Assembly (NCBI GenBank): GCA_013368445.1
Contig: JAACJO010000001.1
Location: forward strand, 3,224,001 to 3,288,000
Source of the DNA: Leucocoprinus leucothites
Lineage: Eukaryota > Basidiomycota > Agaricomycetes > Agaricales > Agaricaceae
DNA length: 64,000 nt
Direction: 5' to 3'
Position 1 is the stretch's first letter; the number at the start of each line of letters is the position of its first letter. Below are positions 22,091-34,611 of the stretch, one piece after another. The translations under genes were made by a program, and so were the position numbers. The notes under the pieces were generated by a model. That model saw nothing but the letters and a program-made list of their open reading frames with translations. It did no database searches and was not told the DNA's origin.

Positions 22091-23683
22091 CAGTGGCTCA
22101 AAAAACTGTCCCAATGTTTTCGCATTTTGGACATATTTGCTAATACCAGGGCAGATATATGGCCTAGCATCCTGAAAATATTCACACAGGTACCTTGACA
22201 TATTGGGAGCATATATTCCCATGATCACATGACCTTGTCCATCAATGAATTATTAATGAATTATCGAAAATATCTACTCATTGGGACAGTTTTTTGACCC
22301 TCTGTTATCTACCTACTCAATACTTTGTATGACCTCCTCTTGCCCTGACAACTGCCTCAATCCTTCTGGGCATGGTTTCTATCAGCCTTTGGCACCTTTC
22401 TGCTGGATTCTTATTCCACTCCTCTACTAGCCTCTCCCACAATTCAAATACTCCCTTAGGTGGTCTTTCATATGCCTTCAGCTGGTCCTTCAGGTAGGTC
22501 CAGAGGTGTTCAATGGGATTTAGGTCAGGGGATTGTGCAGGGCATGATAGAACTTGAATGTTGTTGTCCACAAACCATTGTTGTCCCAGTTTTGAGGTGT
22601 GTTTTGGGTCATTATCCTGCTGGAATATCCTCTCCTCCTCCTCCATCTCCAACTTTTCAAAGCTTTCCACCACCCCATTGTCCAAAATCTCGCAGTATTT
22701 CACTGCATCCATATTCCCTTGAACCTCAATCAGCTTTCCTACCCCATTCCACCCCATACACCCCCACACCATCATGTTACCACCTCCTCCATGTTTGACA
22801 GTAGGGAGAGTAGTCCTATCTGACAGTGGTTCCCCCCTCTCCTTCCAGGTATACACCTTTCCATCTGACCCAATCCTGTTGATCTTTGTTTCATCTGTCC
22901 ACAACACCCTCTTCCAGTCCTCCACTGTCCAATTCCTATGTTCATGTGCAGAGTCAAGGCATTCCTCACAATGTTGCTTTTTGAGTAGAGGTCATTTGAT
23001 CTTGGTTACAGAGCAAAATCCATTATCCTGAAGGGTATTTCTGACAGTTTGGGGTGTGACAGGGTCAGACAGAGTAGAGTTAATGAAATTTGTAGCCTGG
23101 ACAGCATTATCTAGCTTTCCAGAGGTTATTTGGTGAATTATTGCTTTTTTATCATGAGGAGAAAGCTTGGAAGGACGTCCTCCCTTGTTGTTTTTCTTGT
23201 CCCCATCAACTTCTTTATTGATCCTCCCAATAGTAGACTTGCCTAGACCAGTTTTATGTTCAATATGGCACAAGGAATAGCCATCTTTGAGAAGAGAAGT
23301 GACTTGGGAGTATTAGGTAGAGGAGATAGCTTTCATGATGTAGTGGCAGGAAGAAAGACAGTTGTAGCCATCTCAACATGTCAACCAAGGTCACATGATC
23401 TTGTTTACTACTCCCACACCTGCCCTGATGCTCCCCTGGCATGTTTCAAGATAGATACTGGGAGGCTGACAGGGGGTCAAAAAACTGTCCCAATGAGTAG
23501 ATATTTTTAATAATTCATTACTAATTCATTGATGGACAAGGTCATGTGATCATGGGAATATATGCTTCCAATATGTCAAGGTACCTGTGTGAATATTTTC
23601 AGGATGCTAGGCCATATATCTGCCCTGGTATTAGCAAATATGTCCAAAATGCGAAAACATTGGGACAGTTTTTTGAGCCACTG
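22091..23683 (-). mobile_element. Tc1/mariner-type element 2, complete ends
   Basis: The element runs from CAGTGGCTC to GAGCCACTG, 1593 bp, with TA on both sides (22089-22090 and 23684-23685), the Tc1/mariner target duplication. Terminal inverted repeats are about 210 bp (about 22091-22302 and 23472-23683). Each repeat contains its own inverted pair: the outer CTCAAAAAACTGTCCCAATG recurs at the inner end in the opposite direction. It carries one transposase gene on the minus strand. It sits at the end of an exon of copy F. Confidence 0.9.
22317..23336 (-). pseudogene. Tc1/mariner DD34E transposase, inactivated
   Basis: The enzyme would cut and paste the surrounding element. The N-terminal helix-turn-helix region (CHIEHKTGLGKSTIGRINKE) is followed by the catalytic domain. 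The DDE motif is visible as WTDETKI, QQDNDPKHTS and SPDLNPIEHLW, with 34 residues between the second Asp and the Glu. Two stops break the frame. Codon 8 is TAA where element 1 has CAA (Gln). A TGA lies at the junction before PLLKKQHCEEC, in the same place in both elements. Both fit C-to-T change. The last 200 residues are open and end HTKY, stop at 22317. Confidence 0.88.
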
Positions 23684-24162
23684 TATGAAAAGGCCATAAA
23701 TCACTCAGCAAGAGTCAGGCTGACAACCTGGTGCAAACTAATCTATAGGGAAGCATTAAGAAATGTTACCGAGCTAAACAAGCGACTCACCGATATAACA
23801 GTATGGGAAAATATACAAATGGGAGGTACCGCACAAGGATAAAGAGAAATTTAAACAGGCTCCAGTGAACAGCCCAGATAAGTGAGACTTCAAGATGTAA
23901 TGTTGGAAGCCAGTCCATCATGATAACCTTGTATAACAACAGCTCAGTGTCCTACTTCTCAGTGTTTAGCGAGTTCACTTACCATGATAGTTGTGCTTGG
24001 AACTTTCCGTATGATTTTGGGAAGGACACCATGGTATCAACCAAACAACCAAACAGATATTGATTTAGGGAGTGCCTTACCTAGAGGGTTCTGTCAGTGA
24101 AATGAGTTAATGCAGCATCAATGTCAACTGATCTGGTAGTATGTACATTTGCTTGTCGCCAT

Positions 24163-27100
24163 ACATTGATTCCTACTGCGAGAGGTTGAAGTAAAGTGGG
24201 GAGCGACCTATCCAGGACTATCTTGCCTCCAAGCTGCACTCCGGCTTTACCTGAGAATACAAAAGTAGGACGATCTCTGAAAGCTGCCCGCCTAGCTAGT
24301 CTTCTTTTTATAACACGCTATGCCCACTACCCCTCGACTGAAATACGGACTGAAATACGACCACTCATCCGCACTCAACAGTAGTCTCCTGAGGCGCTGA
24401 ATAAGTATGGAGTATCCACACCGCCTCAATCTTACATCGCCAAAAAAACGCAGAACTCTGACGATACCTTTATGGGACTGCCAGCCGATTGGTGAGAATA
24501 TGTGCTATCGTCTTTCACTCGACTGCCCTGCCAGCCTAGTATTTTCAGAATAGGCACCGCCTGTCCAAATGATTCAGAGATAATGTAGGCTCAACAGGTA
24601 CAGTAGTCCTAAAGATGCCCCATAATCCTATGAGGTTAATGGGGGATAATTGAGCCAAGAGCGATCGTTAGATAAGGGTGATTCACATACTGCATACAAG
24701 TAAGAGGAAAATATCTAAGCAGGGCAGGGGCATATACAAATCCCGAGCCAACATGCGGAACCATTTCTCTCCAGTGCTTTCCTGAGCCAGAGGCATTATT
24801 CTGGCCTTGGATTTGCTGCTCTTGAGCAGAGATAGAGCCAGTGAGGAGGGGAATCTTCCCAGCACCATTGAGGTTGAGATGTTTAGAGGCAGTGATATCA
24901 AATGTGCGATAAGGATCGAGACATCGGGTTAATTAAAGAATTCAAGACACCGTAGAGAAGAGCCGGAGATGCAGAGGATTCGAGCAGAAGGTAAATGTAA
25001 GGACGAGGACAAGCAAAATGTGGAGGCACCTGGATAGGATACCCAGGAGACCACCATAGGCTACAGTGTTACAGCTCCTTGCTGCTCATGCAAATGTTAA
25101 GCCTTTTAGCGAATCAGTCAGTCGACTCGGAGACGGGGTCGAGAATGTCCGGAGCCTTTGTCAAGTGGAACTCGACTTTAGAGACTCAGAAACCAACTCG
25201 AGGCAACCATATCACAATATGTCATAACAAAGCCCAACAAGGCCGGTTGATCGACGATCAATCGATCAAGCATTTGGCATAATCTGGCATTTCTAGCGCT
25301 TTCCTATGTAGCGCCTCTGTCATTCCGTATCTTTGTTCTAAAGTGGGTACTTTGGGGTCATAGCTTCCACAGCGCTCATATAATCCCCACAAGGACGCTT
25401 ATACTGTTTTCATCACAGTCATCCCACATTTCGCAACGTTTTCATCATTCTGGTCTGCATCTTCGGCCGCTGTTAAACTGAGAAGCGCTCTGCAGTCACC
25501 TTGACGCCTGCATAAACTCCGATGATACAGATGGTACAAGTTTCATGCCCAGCTAATTGGCGATCCGTCATCCTCTCAATTCATGCACGACGTCAGCGGT
25601 GCGTCTTCCTAACTCTGGTAGGAAACCCAACTAATTCATTGGTACTCCGTAGGTCACACCTTGTTCTCTTCGTATCTCTTGCGAAACACTAGTTTCGCCA
25701 GCATTCTGAGCTCAAGCACAGCGTCATACCAATCTCGTACCTGGTGCTACACTACTGATGCTGTGTAATCTCCGAAGGTACCTTCTCTTACGAAGTGTTG
25801 GCTTTTCAGTTTCCGTGGTCGTATCAGTATCAGTTTCACTCCGTCACGACATTATTCATTGAGAGCACATGGCAGTTCCATGGTCAATGCAGTGGTCAGG
25901 GGCCTTTACTACAATACGAGCCAACAGCAAGTGCCCCAGCTATCCAACCACAGCAGTCATGTGGACCTCAAGACAAATATCCTATCTAGCACGTTGGGCA
26001 ACTGTCCATCAACATCGTCGTCCATACCCCATCATCTTCAACTCGCGGAGATGGCACGCTGTCGATTATATCGCACAGGTATTACTTTTAGCGCTTCCCA
26101 CAGCTTCAATTTCATGGTGCCTCCCTGTGTTGCCTTCGTTTCGTCAACGAGGTCAACCGGCGGCTATAACTCGGTGCCCATCCCTCCCTTTGTTTGCTCT
26201 CCCCTGAATTCAATCAGCTCATCTTCGTCTATAGCGGTGGCGACGGCGAATACCCTCTTGCATGCGCTGAAAACTGTGCACAGGGTGGGGGTTTCTTCTG
26301 GGTAAAGGGTGTCAGTGGTGGTGGTGATTTTACCTCTCTTTGATAATACCAGACATTTGTCAATATATTATGAACGGTCTGTCCTACTGCGTTTCCGTGA
26401 TGCCCCCTCCTTATTTCCTAAATATTTTTTGTTCACCCCAGTGTCATGCTACGCCACTGATGCAATCCTATTAGAGAATCATCATGTCGCTACAAGTCCA
26501 CATGCCATACCACCATAAGAGCGCTCTGAAGCGGTCTTCTCGGTTTGTAGATGCTTTAATCGTTCATTCCCCATTTCGTGATCACTTTCGTCTTTGTCTC
26601 CGTGGTCCTGTCAGACTACCTCTTGGGCTAACCTCCTATCTCCTGTTCTCATTGGTACAATCAGAATGTATTATTTTAGGGACACCCGCCCAAGCTCCGG
26701 TGTACATGCACGCCCGTGGATATTTTTCAGTACTCACTACCTACTCCGCTTCGTGGAGTTTCAGTGTGAATATTTGCGACATTGATCCCTTCGCTCAACC
26801 CCTCAGCGGCCAGGACCAGTGCATACTCGCAAACTCGAGGATAGAGTGCGTACTCCGATGCCTATTTTTACCCCAGCTTAGAACTTGCTGACTGTCATCC
26901 CGTTTACGAAGTAGGTTCAGCCAAGACCTCGTGGCACACTTCGACTGGGGTATCTTGGTCATACAATAGCCCCAAGGGCGCCAAGAAGTTTAAGGGACTG
27001 GGCATGGGGTCCGGGTCTGCAAGTCGAACTAGAAGAAAAGCAACTCCCTTCTGTCATCGAGCTTCATAGCCCGTTTCAGCCTAAGAGTCGAAGCTCGGGT

Positions 27101-27367
27101 TATGTATACTTTTGCCGATCAGAAAAGCCATGGGACTTGATCATTCAAAGTGATTAACCTATGATTAGATCAACGATGTCGTAATAGGATACCGCAATTC
27201 CCCGTTACTCGTGCCGCGCTGAAATCCATTAGCACCGATCAGTGTGACGAAATGGGGCATTCGGGTGACCAAGGACAACCCACATGGCCTTTACGAAGCA
27301 CCGACGCTGGGATAAATTGAACAAGGTCACTCGCTCTACCACGTCCCTGCCAGCCCGCTATTGATAT
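24163..27367. other. Intergenic with one possible membrane-protein fragment (24690-25080)
   Basis: It starts with the promoter side of copy F. On the minus strand at 25080-24690 two hydrophobic open stretches occur (LSRCLHILLVLVLTFTF, then RMLARDLYMPLPCLDIFLLL). They could be exons of a decayed DUF6533-like gene, but the match is weak. From 25.1 to 27.3 kb I see no gene; the open frames at 25859-26305 and 26484-26891 resemble nothing and lack convincing splice context. Confidence 0.35.
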
Positions 27368-29079
27368 ATGGAGTCCTCGTCAAGAATCTCCTTGCCGGAA
27401 AACGCATCGCTAGCGTAAGTCACAGAACGCATCTTGGTTAGATTGTGGACGGCACTGAAGTGACATCTCTTCAGGCTGGCACCACCGGTAGGTGGATTCT
27501 GGATAGATGCTTTGAACCTGCATTTAACCGATCGAATTCTCAGATAATTGGTGTTGCCCTCAATTGGTGGCTTTATGGCATTTTTATCATGCAATATTGT
27601 ACGTTTTGCCGTGGTATTTATTTATTTCTAATCTCACTTTCGTTCAAGTTGTATACCTCAATAATGCTGGCACCAGAGATGGGAAGTACCTTCGAGCAGT
27701 AGGTGCGTGGAGCTCCGTTTCCTTTGCTGAGTAGCAACCTTAACCTGAACCTCCTTCAGTGCATTTCCTGTTCGTGCTCGATACAGTCCAGACCTTCATG
27801 ATAATGGACGATGTCTTCTTTTGGTTCGTTTACAATTTTGGCGACTTCCCGAAGTTGTTCGAATTCAACCTCGCCGCTATCGACGGTCCGCTGTTGGATG
27901 CAATCATCACGTTTACGGTGCAACTTGTATATTGCTGGAGGTTATGGAAGATCGGAAGGTGGAAAGTGCTGCCAATAGTCACTGCTGTAGTGAGTACCGT
28001 TCAAGAACACCTCGACGTGGGACTGACATAGTCTCTGGATAGCTCGCCCTAGTTGCATGTGTGGGAGGGTTGATTGTTGGCATTCATGTAGGCTCCTCCT
28101 CCAGATTGGCTTCTTTCACTAACAAGTCACAGAGCATTCTAGATCCAACTCATATCCGACCGGCAGTCTATGTCAGTATTTTTAATACACGGAAAAGAGT
28201 ACCATAAATCTCATACTACAACATTAGCTCTGGCTATTTGCGAGTGCTGTCACCGATATTGTGATTGCCACTTCAATGACTTACATGGTATACGATGACA
28301 TGGATATTCCCAAAGTCCTTGGCTAACTCCTTTGTTATAGCTCTTACAGTATCGAACGGCCGAAGCAAGCAAAACAACAATGGCAGTTGTGAAACGGGTC
28401 CTTTTGCTTACACTTGAAACAAATGCGGCAACAGGTTAGTTCTTAGGTGGATTTGGGGAACTGTTTTCAGGAAGATAATGGACATTCTTTTCCCTCAGCC
28501 GCGGTAGCTGTCGCACTGGTCACCGCCTTTCTTATCCCATCAATCACACCTCCTGTAAGCCATTTCTTTTCTACTTGTCGCTTCAAGACTGCTTAGACAG
28601 CTCGTTTATTTACAGAAAACAAACATATACGTGGTATTGTACGTCTCAGTGGTAGTGCTTGAGAATGCTCCCCACTTACTCGTCTTTCAGTGGCTATATT
28701 CTCGGTAAAATGTAGTCTGATCATTCCTCTCTGAAAATGCATTACCGCTCATCATTGTCGTGTCAATAGGTACAGCAATTGCTTTATGGTGCTCCTCAAT
28801 CAGCGCATCTACTACGACACAGCCGGTAGGGCCAACGAGGAGATCAGCACAATCGGATCTTCCAGCCATCAAGGCAGAGGGACAGTGTCACACAACCCTG
28901 GTTCAAGCCTCTCGAGTCAGTGTCACAACAGAGGTCAAGTTTCGGTTATACGGTTCGCAGAAGTCAGGGTGGACGAACCGTCGGATATTGAATTGGGTCT
29001 CATTCATGGCACGAGAGACAGCCAACATCGGGCCTCTGGTTCGAGCAGTTTTAAACGACCAGAACAGCTTGAACCATGA
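27368..29079 (+). CDS. DUF6534-type multi-pass membrane protein, copy G
   Basis: A mushroom-expanded family with seven predicted helices and no known function. The start at 27368 gives MESSSRISLPENASLA, then a small exon (about 27476-27488) and IIGVALNWWLYGIFIMQY. Later exons give HFLFVLDTVQTFMIMDDVFF, IITFTVQLVYCWRLWKIG, GGLIVGIH, LWLFASAVTDIVIATSMTYM, KRVLLLTLETNAATAAVAVA, TNIYVV, GYILGKMYSNCFMVLLNQR and a polar tail to the stop at 29077-29079. The frame is open through every junction checked. Splitting after AAAAT with a GTAGTC donor restores MYSN exactly as in copy H. Likely functional. Confidence 0.8.
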
Positions 29080-31762
29080 GTACTTGAGTGATGATCATGG
29101 TTTGTCCAAAATTTGCATGATACGATGCAGCATCGGGCCTCCAAGTATCACGGGCGACTTGCATTCAACCTTCTAGATAAACTTCCTAGGTTGTGAGGTG
29201 GCACCGGAGTCTTAGGATGATAGTTCCCTCTCTGGAGATAGTGTATGTTACACCTGGCATGGAACTTGGAAATTTATGAAACATGATAAGGCACCTGGCT
29301 GTCAGACACAGTCAAGAATCGGCCGTCGTCTAGATTGATGTCCGGAAGGCACGGCGCTTGATGTGGTGATATCGGCGACGATTTACCCCGCTAGGATAAT
29401 GCGCCTTTAGCGAATCGACATCGGTGAGCGCCGACTCTCTAAATTAATCACAAGGTAAAGTTACAAAGTTTAGCTACGCTTTAAATTTGTCATAAAGCAG
29501 CTAGGAGTGTGTACCCGGGAGAGAAGTTCTTCGAGCTAGACTAAGAGTAGCATGTCACGGTTTGGACGGTGAATGAAACGTTTACAGTGCTCTTGAATCT
29601 TTGAAAGGAACAGGAGGACTCGCAAGTGGTTCCCTAGTCTGATTAGTAAGAAACTATCTTAGCTGCAGCGCCAAACCTTTCACGGCGATTTGTGCATTGG
29701 CCCCCTTTCCTCCCTTTACTCATGAGTATCTGTTAGCGAATGACAGCGTATAAATATGCTTCTCCATTGTATAAGATAGATCTTATATTTGACGAAACGG
29801 TTAAAAAAACATGTCACAATATGAGTACCCCTGGCGTGATGTGTGTATCTGATCCTCTGGCTTGATGCGAGTCGTGAGAATGGGTTTATGGAAATAAGCG
29901 CCCCATCCCCCTCTTTCCATTCACAATGCTAACGTTGATACTCTTCACCTATCCATGGCTATCTTCCTTCCATTACCGTCAACGACCGGAGGGATACTAA
30001 AGTTACTGTGCAAGTTCTGATCAAAACCCTGGTACAAGAGACTGCAAATGGCAGGTCGCTCGCCCCCGCTGTTGTCAACGTCCGGAACATGATATGCAGT
30101 CTCCTTCCCTTTGTCTAATGGCCCAGTACCTAAACCGCTCTTCAGGCATCCATAGTCTGGGATCGCTTGCGGAAGTTTGTTGAGTATGGGTAGCCAGCTG
30201 AGCTCCTCTCGAGACCCTAATCTTTCCACCCGACTCGGAGAATCAAAACAGTCGATTGCCACATTCATACGTGATGCATCGACTATAGGCCGGTCTTTTC
30301 TCAAGTAAGAATGCATTAGCCTACTCAAGCAACTCTATTTGACATACAACGTTTTGCGCAGATAATACCGTCAATGACCCAGGTCTACCATATCAGTAGC
30401 TCCATGCTCCTCCCTGGACCCACCACCAGTTCGAGAGACTGGTGCATATCTGAAGATGCAGATGAGCAAGCCATGAACGTTATGAACTCTGACTTCCATC
30501 CTTGAGCTACTCGCCATTGGCAGCTGTACCTAAATTTGTTTTGCGACATGTCAGACAAATCGCCGAACTGGGGACTCAGATATGCAACCAGCCTCTCGAA
30601 AAGAACCTGGCCAAACAATGGAATGATGCTCATAGGCCTGATATGGTTTCTCTCTTATATTCCACAATTTTCAATGTTTGAGTCACTAATAAAGTTGCAC
30701 CCCTTCACCTCAGGTCCAGAGAGTAGGGCTAGCTTAATTCCATGGTGTCTATGTATATCCCCCGTCCAAACAATCGGCTTTATGAGCTCTAGTTGTGATT
30801 GCATATCTTACAATGATTCGCACATAACCAGATCCATTCCGGCGATGGCGCATTCTACGTCTCACAAGTTGTAGTCAACGAAGAAACTGGCAGGGCCTTA
30901 TGACCATGTGTGATGCTATCGTGTCTAAGGAGGGCAACCGGACCTTGTTTACGCCTTGATTCCCCTCATTGAGCTTTCGCGCACATAGTTCACCTTAAGG
31001 AACAGATGGACTGACGGAGGTCGACACCAAATTTTCGATGTCGTAAGGTACTTGACCCTTATTCATTGACTTTTGCCCTTACCCATCTCAATAGTTCAGC
31101 TTCAAAACGAAAATGCCAGCGCCCTCATGTCAGATACTCATGCCTCCCTCTTTGCATACGATACAGCCCGCTCAGCTTCGTGCAACGCAGGAGTGGTGTA
31201 AAATCGCGAACACCAAGATATCGTCACCTATAGCTATAGATGCTAGGGTGGTGAAAGGCGCCCGTGGCATAGACATCTTCTCGAGTATCTCCTATTACCC
31301 TTATCATACACACGTGTAACCACCGCTGGAACTTGGTGCAACACAGGAGCTACTGTTGATGAATGGGCTGACTTAAATGCTCATCGTGTCGAAATCCAAT
31401 TTGGGACCTCTGCGAGCGCGATCATGGCACATCTCATACGCACGAATCACAGTACATCACATCCTTTGTCGCACCCAACCTTTTCGTATGCTATCCATCA
31501 ATATGATTGAGGCAAATTTCCTCTGTGTTCCTTTCGCGCGGGCTGCCTGGTCTATCGCCGGATTCTCTGCTCCACTTTCCCGCCCTTACCGAGCCCTTTT
31601 CAACACTCTCGTTAGCGTGGCTTCTGGGTCAACCCATGCTGATTGTACCTGATCGATCGATCCTATACCTCAAGAATACGAAGATAGTTCTTGGTCCCAC
31701 CGACATTCAATTATTGCGTCAAATAGAACTTAGATCACAAGAGCAATATGTGGGGAATGAAA
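29080..31762. other. Intergenic, no assignable gene
   Basis: This 2.7 kb holds no family I recognise. Minus-strand open stretches at 30385-30633 and 29945-30328 might be relics of one decayed gene, but their residues match nothing I know. The plus strand at 31113-31791 has short open frames without splice support. No RNA gene was recognised. Confidence 0.4.
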
Positions 31763-32855
31763 CTAGTATGCATCGATTTCGCAGGGAGTAAACAAGGAAG
31801 AAACTCTATTCAATGCTCCTCGGACTCTATCTGATACTCGACGACGTCTTCCCCCGTTCTCGAGCCTTGATGCAACTCGGAGCACCCCCAATAGCTGGTC
31901 ACGAGCGGCATTTAGGCGTGCGAAGATCTCTGAGTCGGAAAATGCTCTCCACTGCATGACTGTTCTAATTCCTCGTCGACGAACACTGTGCCAGGGGTAT
32001 GGCATGACAGGAGGGGATGGGAACGTTAGACCGCCGACAGTGAGATCGGCCTGGAGGGTGTCCAAGCGGGAATTGGCATCGTCAAAGACCCTCTCCTGCA
32101 GGAGTCGGAGATGAACCTCCTGCAAATCGAAGTAGTCGATCATCGGGGAATACGACTCCTTGAACTCATCCAGGCACGCGAATACCTCACTCAAGAGGTC
32201 CGAACACCAGGACTCACCACACTCCTTGGCCTCTGCATACAGCACTTCGTCCGTCCATTCCGCGCTGTACTTCAACGAAGCCAAAAGCTCGTTTACTCTG
32301 TTCTGCGCTTTCTTCAAGTTATTAACCACCTCTTGGCTGGATCTCCATGGCAGAGTGATAGCAGCGTTCAATCCCTCGAGCTCATTTCTAATGTGGTGGT
32401 CGTTGGGAGGTATATAGGTTGGCATTTCTGGATCCACCAACTGCGCGTAAAAGTACATATGGGCTGGGACGTCAGCGTAGAGTTTTGCATACTCTACGAT
32501 AAGGGAAATTGGAGCCGCGAATTCGGTGGAGAGGAAGGCGCTCAGTGCATCGTAGTGGTCGGCGAGGATATGGTGAAGAGTGTCAAGGCGAGCTTTACTC
32601 GGGGATTTGGCGGTGTGTCTTCCTTTGGCAGTGGTACGCAAGTGATATACCTGGCTTGCTGTCCGTAATGATTCGACAGCCGCTATATGATTCTTCACGA
32701 GTTCGACGGGTGGATTCTGGAGAGATCAAGATATGAGGATTCCTATGGAGAGGTTAGATTAGGTTTGGAAGACTTACCGTGAACGTCTGGTTGGTGCTGG
32801 CATTGGCAGTAACAACGGTGGTGGAGGTGGGAAAGTGCGACATGCTGGTGGCCAT
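31763..32855 (-). CDS. Unrecognised 343-residue protein, two exons
   Basis: The start at 32855 opens MATSMSHFPTSTTVV. Exon 1 (32855-32778) joins exon 2 (32716-31763) across a 61 nt intron with a GTAAGT donor and CTCCAG acceptor, giving an unbroken frame. The protein is mostly polar and looks alpha-helical, with Leu/Ala/Glu-rich stretches (NNLKKAQNRVNELLASLKYS, LHHILADHYDALSAFL) and an Arg-rich segment near the end (GGRRRRVSDRVRG). There is no signal peptide or membrane segment. The single long exon in a region of many-exon genes, the good start context and the clean intron argue for a real gene. I cannot name a function. Confidence 0.7.
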
Positions 32856-34611
32856 GGTTAGTGGTCAAGTTGAAATCCAAACTCGAAATCGCCCCATATA
32901 CGATAAATTCATGGAATAGGGGGATTATTGAATGACGTCGATAAGCAACTAGTGGCGCACGAGCGCTCTGGCCAACAAGTTGCGATCGAGTGATGGGCGA
33001 TCACTCAAAACAGACTCTCAGGGGTTCATCCGCACACTTGCCCATGGACGCCGAAGACCAAGTGGTAGGAGATCAAAGGCCGGCAACCAGCCTGTTCCTA
33101 ACCAAAAAAATGGAATCATCCACCTCATAGGCACCTGGAGGGGCGACTCCACGCTATGATTACGAATATATTACGAAGAACGGAGCTAGGGTCAGTATGT
33201 CCACGAAGGCTGTGCTCTTAGACATCCCTATCTCGCTCCAGCCTAGATCTCTCGGATGGTATACAAACCTTATGCTTCAGCTCTCAGCGCTCAGCAACGA
33301 AAGGAACACAACTATGCCGCCGATCAGTCACGGCAAACGTCCGATGTCAGACTCCCGGTATGACAGACGACTGCTTGAATGCAAAGGAGAATTTCTGTCA
33401 GCATACTGGAGGCTGAAAACTGAATCCGAGTTCGGAAGGGGCTAAGGGATGCACTCGAGAATGTGGTAAAAGACCACTTGTATTGTCCGGATTACTCGCT
33501 GGTTCATACTGCGAACCATGTCACAACTAAAACGTGATTGAAAAACTGTAGGTTTCGAGATAAAGGAAAGTATCGGGAAATAAAGAAGTGACTATATTAA
33601 GAAAGGGGACATCAGAAATGAAGGGGCGCTCGAGTCAGTAAGAAATAGTTATCTACAAAGTCCGAAACACAATCAGAATGAAGGAAACCACCCGTCCTCG
33701 TATAGCCACCGCCATCCCCCACAATACCTCACCGATCACTGAAAGCTTCGGCTATTACGGCTTTCGTCCATATACTTAGCCCGTTCTTGTAGCTTTTGTA
33801 TCCACAGGGTCTATATATGTCAAAGCTGAAGTTTTGAGTAAATAATGCCCACGAAGAATCAATATGACAAGTTGATTCCTGCGCTGCCATTGGCAGTTTG
33901 GATCACCTTCGAAGCTTTCGGGTGTACACCTCTAGGGACTAATGAACATTTTATATCACACAGCATCGCATATGATTGGAAGAGGACAGAAAAAGATAAT
34001 TAAAGAAGCGGCCCTTCCGAACTGAAATAATTCCGCAGGCGCTTGAGAATACTAGAAGTACAGTAATATTGACAGGAAGATATCCCATGTCCAGCACTTA
34101 GTGAGATCAACTCAGTTGATGTAGCAGGCTCCCAGTGCCCTTAGGCATTGGAAACGGACTCGAACTGCTTCGTCCTCATGTCCCCTGACTCATTAAGACC
34201 GCTCTATGATCTAGTTCTGGGCACTAACTAGTCGCACGTCGCGGTCCAGACGTCCAAGAGTGGCTCAATGTAGATGCGTTTACTGGGCCATCGGCAATGA
34301 ACAGTCTCTTGCCAGTGGCAGGCTGCTATTACTAGAAATACACTCTGCTAAATTCAGATATTGAGGAACAACTGGTGTCCGTAGGGAAATAGTATAAGCT
34401 ATGCTGACCGCCGATCCTGAACTATAAACCTGCTAATGTGATCGAATTCAAAAATATGAATCAAAAATGATTATATGTCTGAATTCAATGACTGAAATAC
34501 ACAGGTGGAGCCAACCTGCGATGGATGCTTGGAACCATCATTTCCGACAACCGCCTGCACCGATCGTTGGGGGATGTCAATGTGAATTTATTCACTCAAA
34601 TAGACGCGTGT
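32856..34611. other. Intergenic, no assignable gene
   Basis: It contains the promoter side of the unrecognised gene and AT-rich spacer. A short plus-strand open frame at 33197-33445 has no recognisable content. Just before 34612 another open plus-strand stretch (ANLRWMLGTIISDNRLHRSL) runs into the DPH3-like pseudogene; it is not part of that family and may be decayed sequence of another origin. Confidence 0.4.

Larger units (their letters stand above)
21041..24162 (-). pseudogene. DUF6533-type membrane protein, copy F (interrupted twice, truncated)
   Basis: Surviving pieces are 21041-21319, about 21939-22088 and 23686-24162, separated by a 613 bp insertion and by Tc1/mariner element 2. The start aligns at 24162 (ATG GCG ACA AGC). 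The exon near 23900 is open: DWLPTLHLEVSLIWAVHWSL, with an intact GTGAGT donor. The next exon has TAG where copy E has CAG, and TGA where E has CAA. Element 2 then sits 2-3 nt from that exon's 3' end. The C-terminal exons that should lie left of 21041 are absent and are replaced by element 1. The TATAAAA box near 24302 survives. Confidence 0.75.

Noticed and set aside
25859..26305. 148-codon plus-strand open frame
   Set aside because: Low-complexity Ser/Pro/His-rich composition, no motif, no promoter or splice support, and overlapping open frames of equal quality.
30385..30633. Stretch HIRPISIIPLFGQVLFERL, considered as a reverse-transcriptase motif
   Set aside because: Only a superficial likeness to the RPIS...K motif; none of the other reverse-transcriptase motifs follow.
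32111..32668. 185-codon plus-strand open frame
   Set aside because: It is antisense to the two-exon gene at 31763-32855, which has a clean intron and start.
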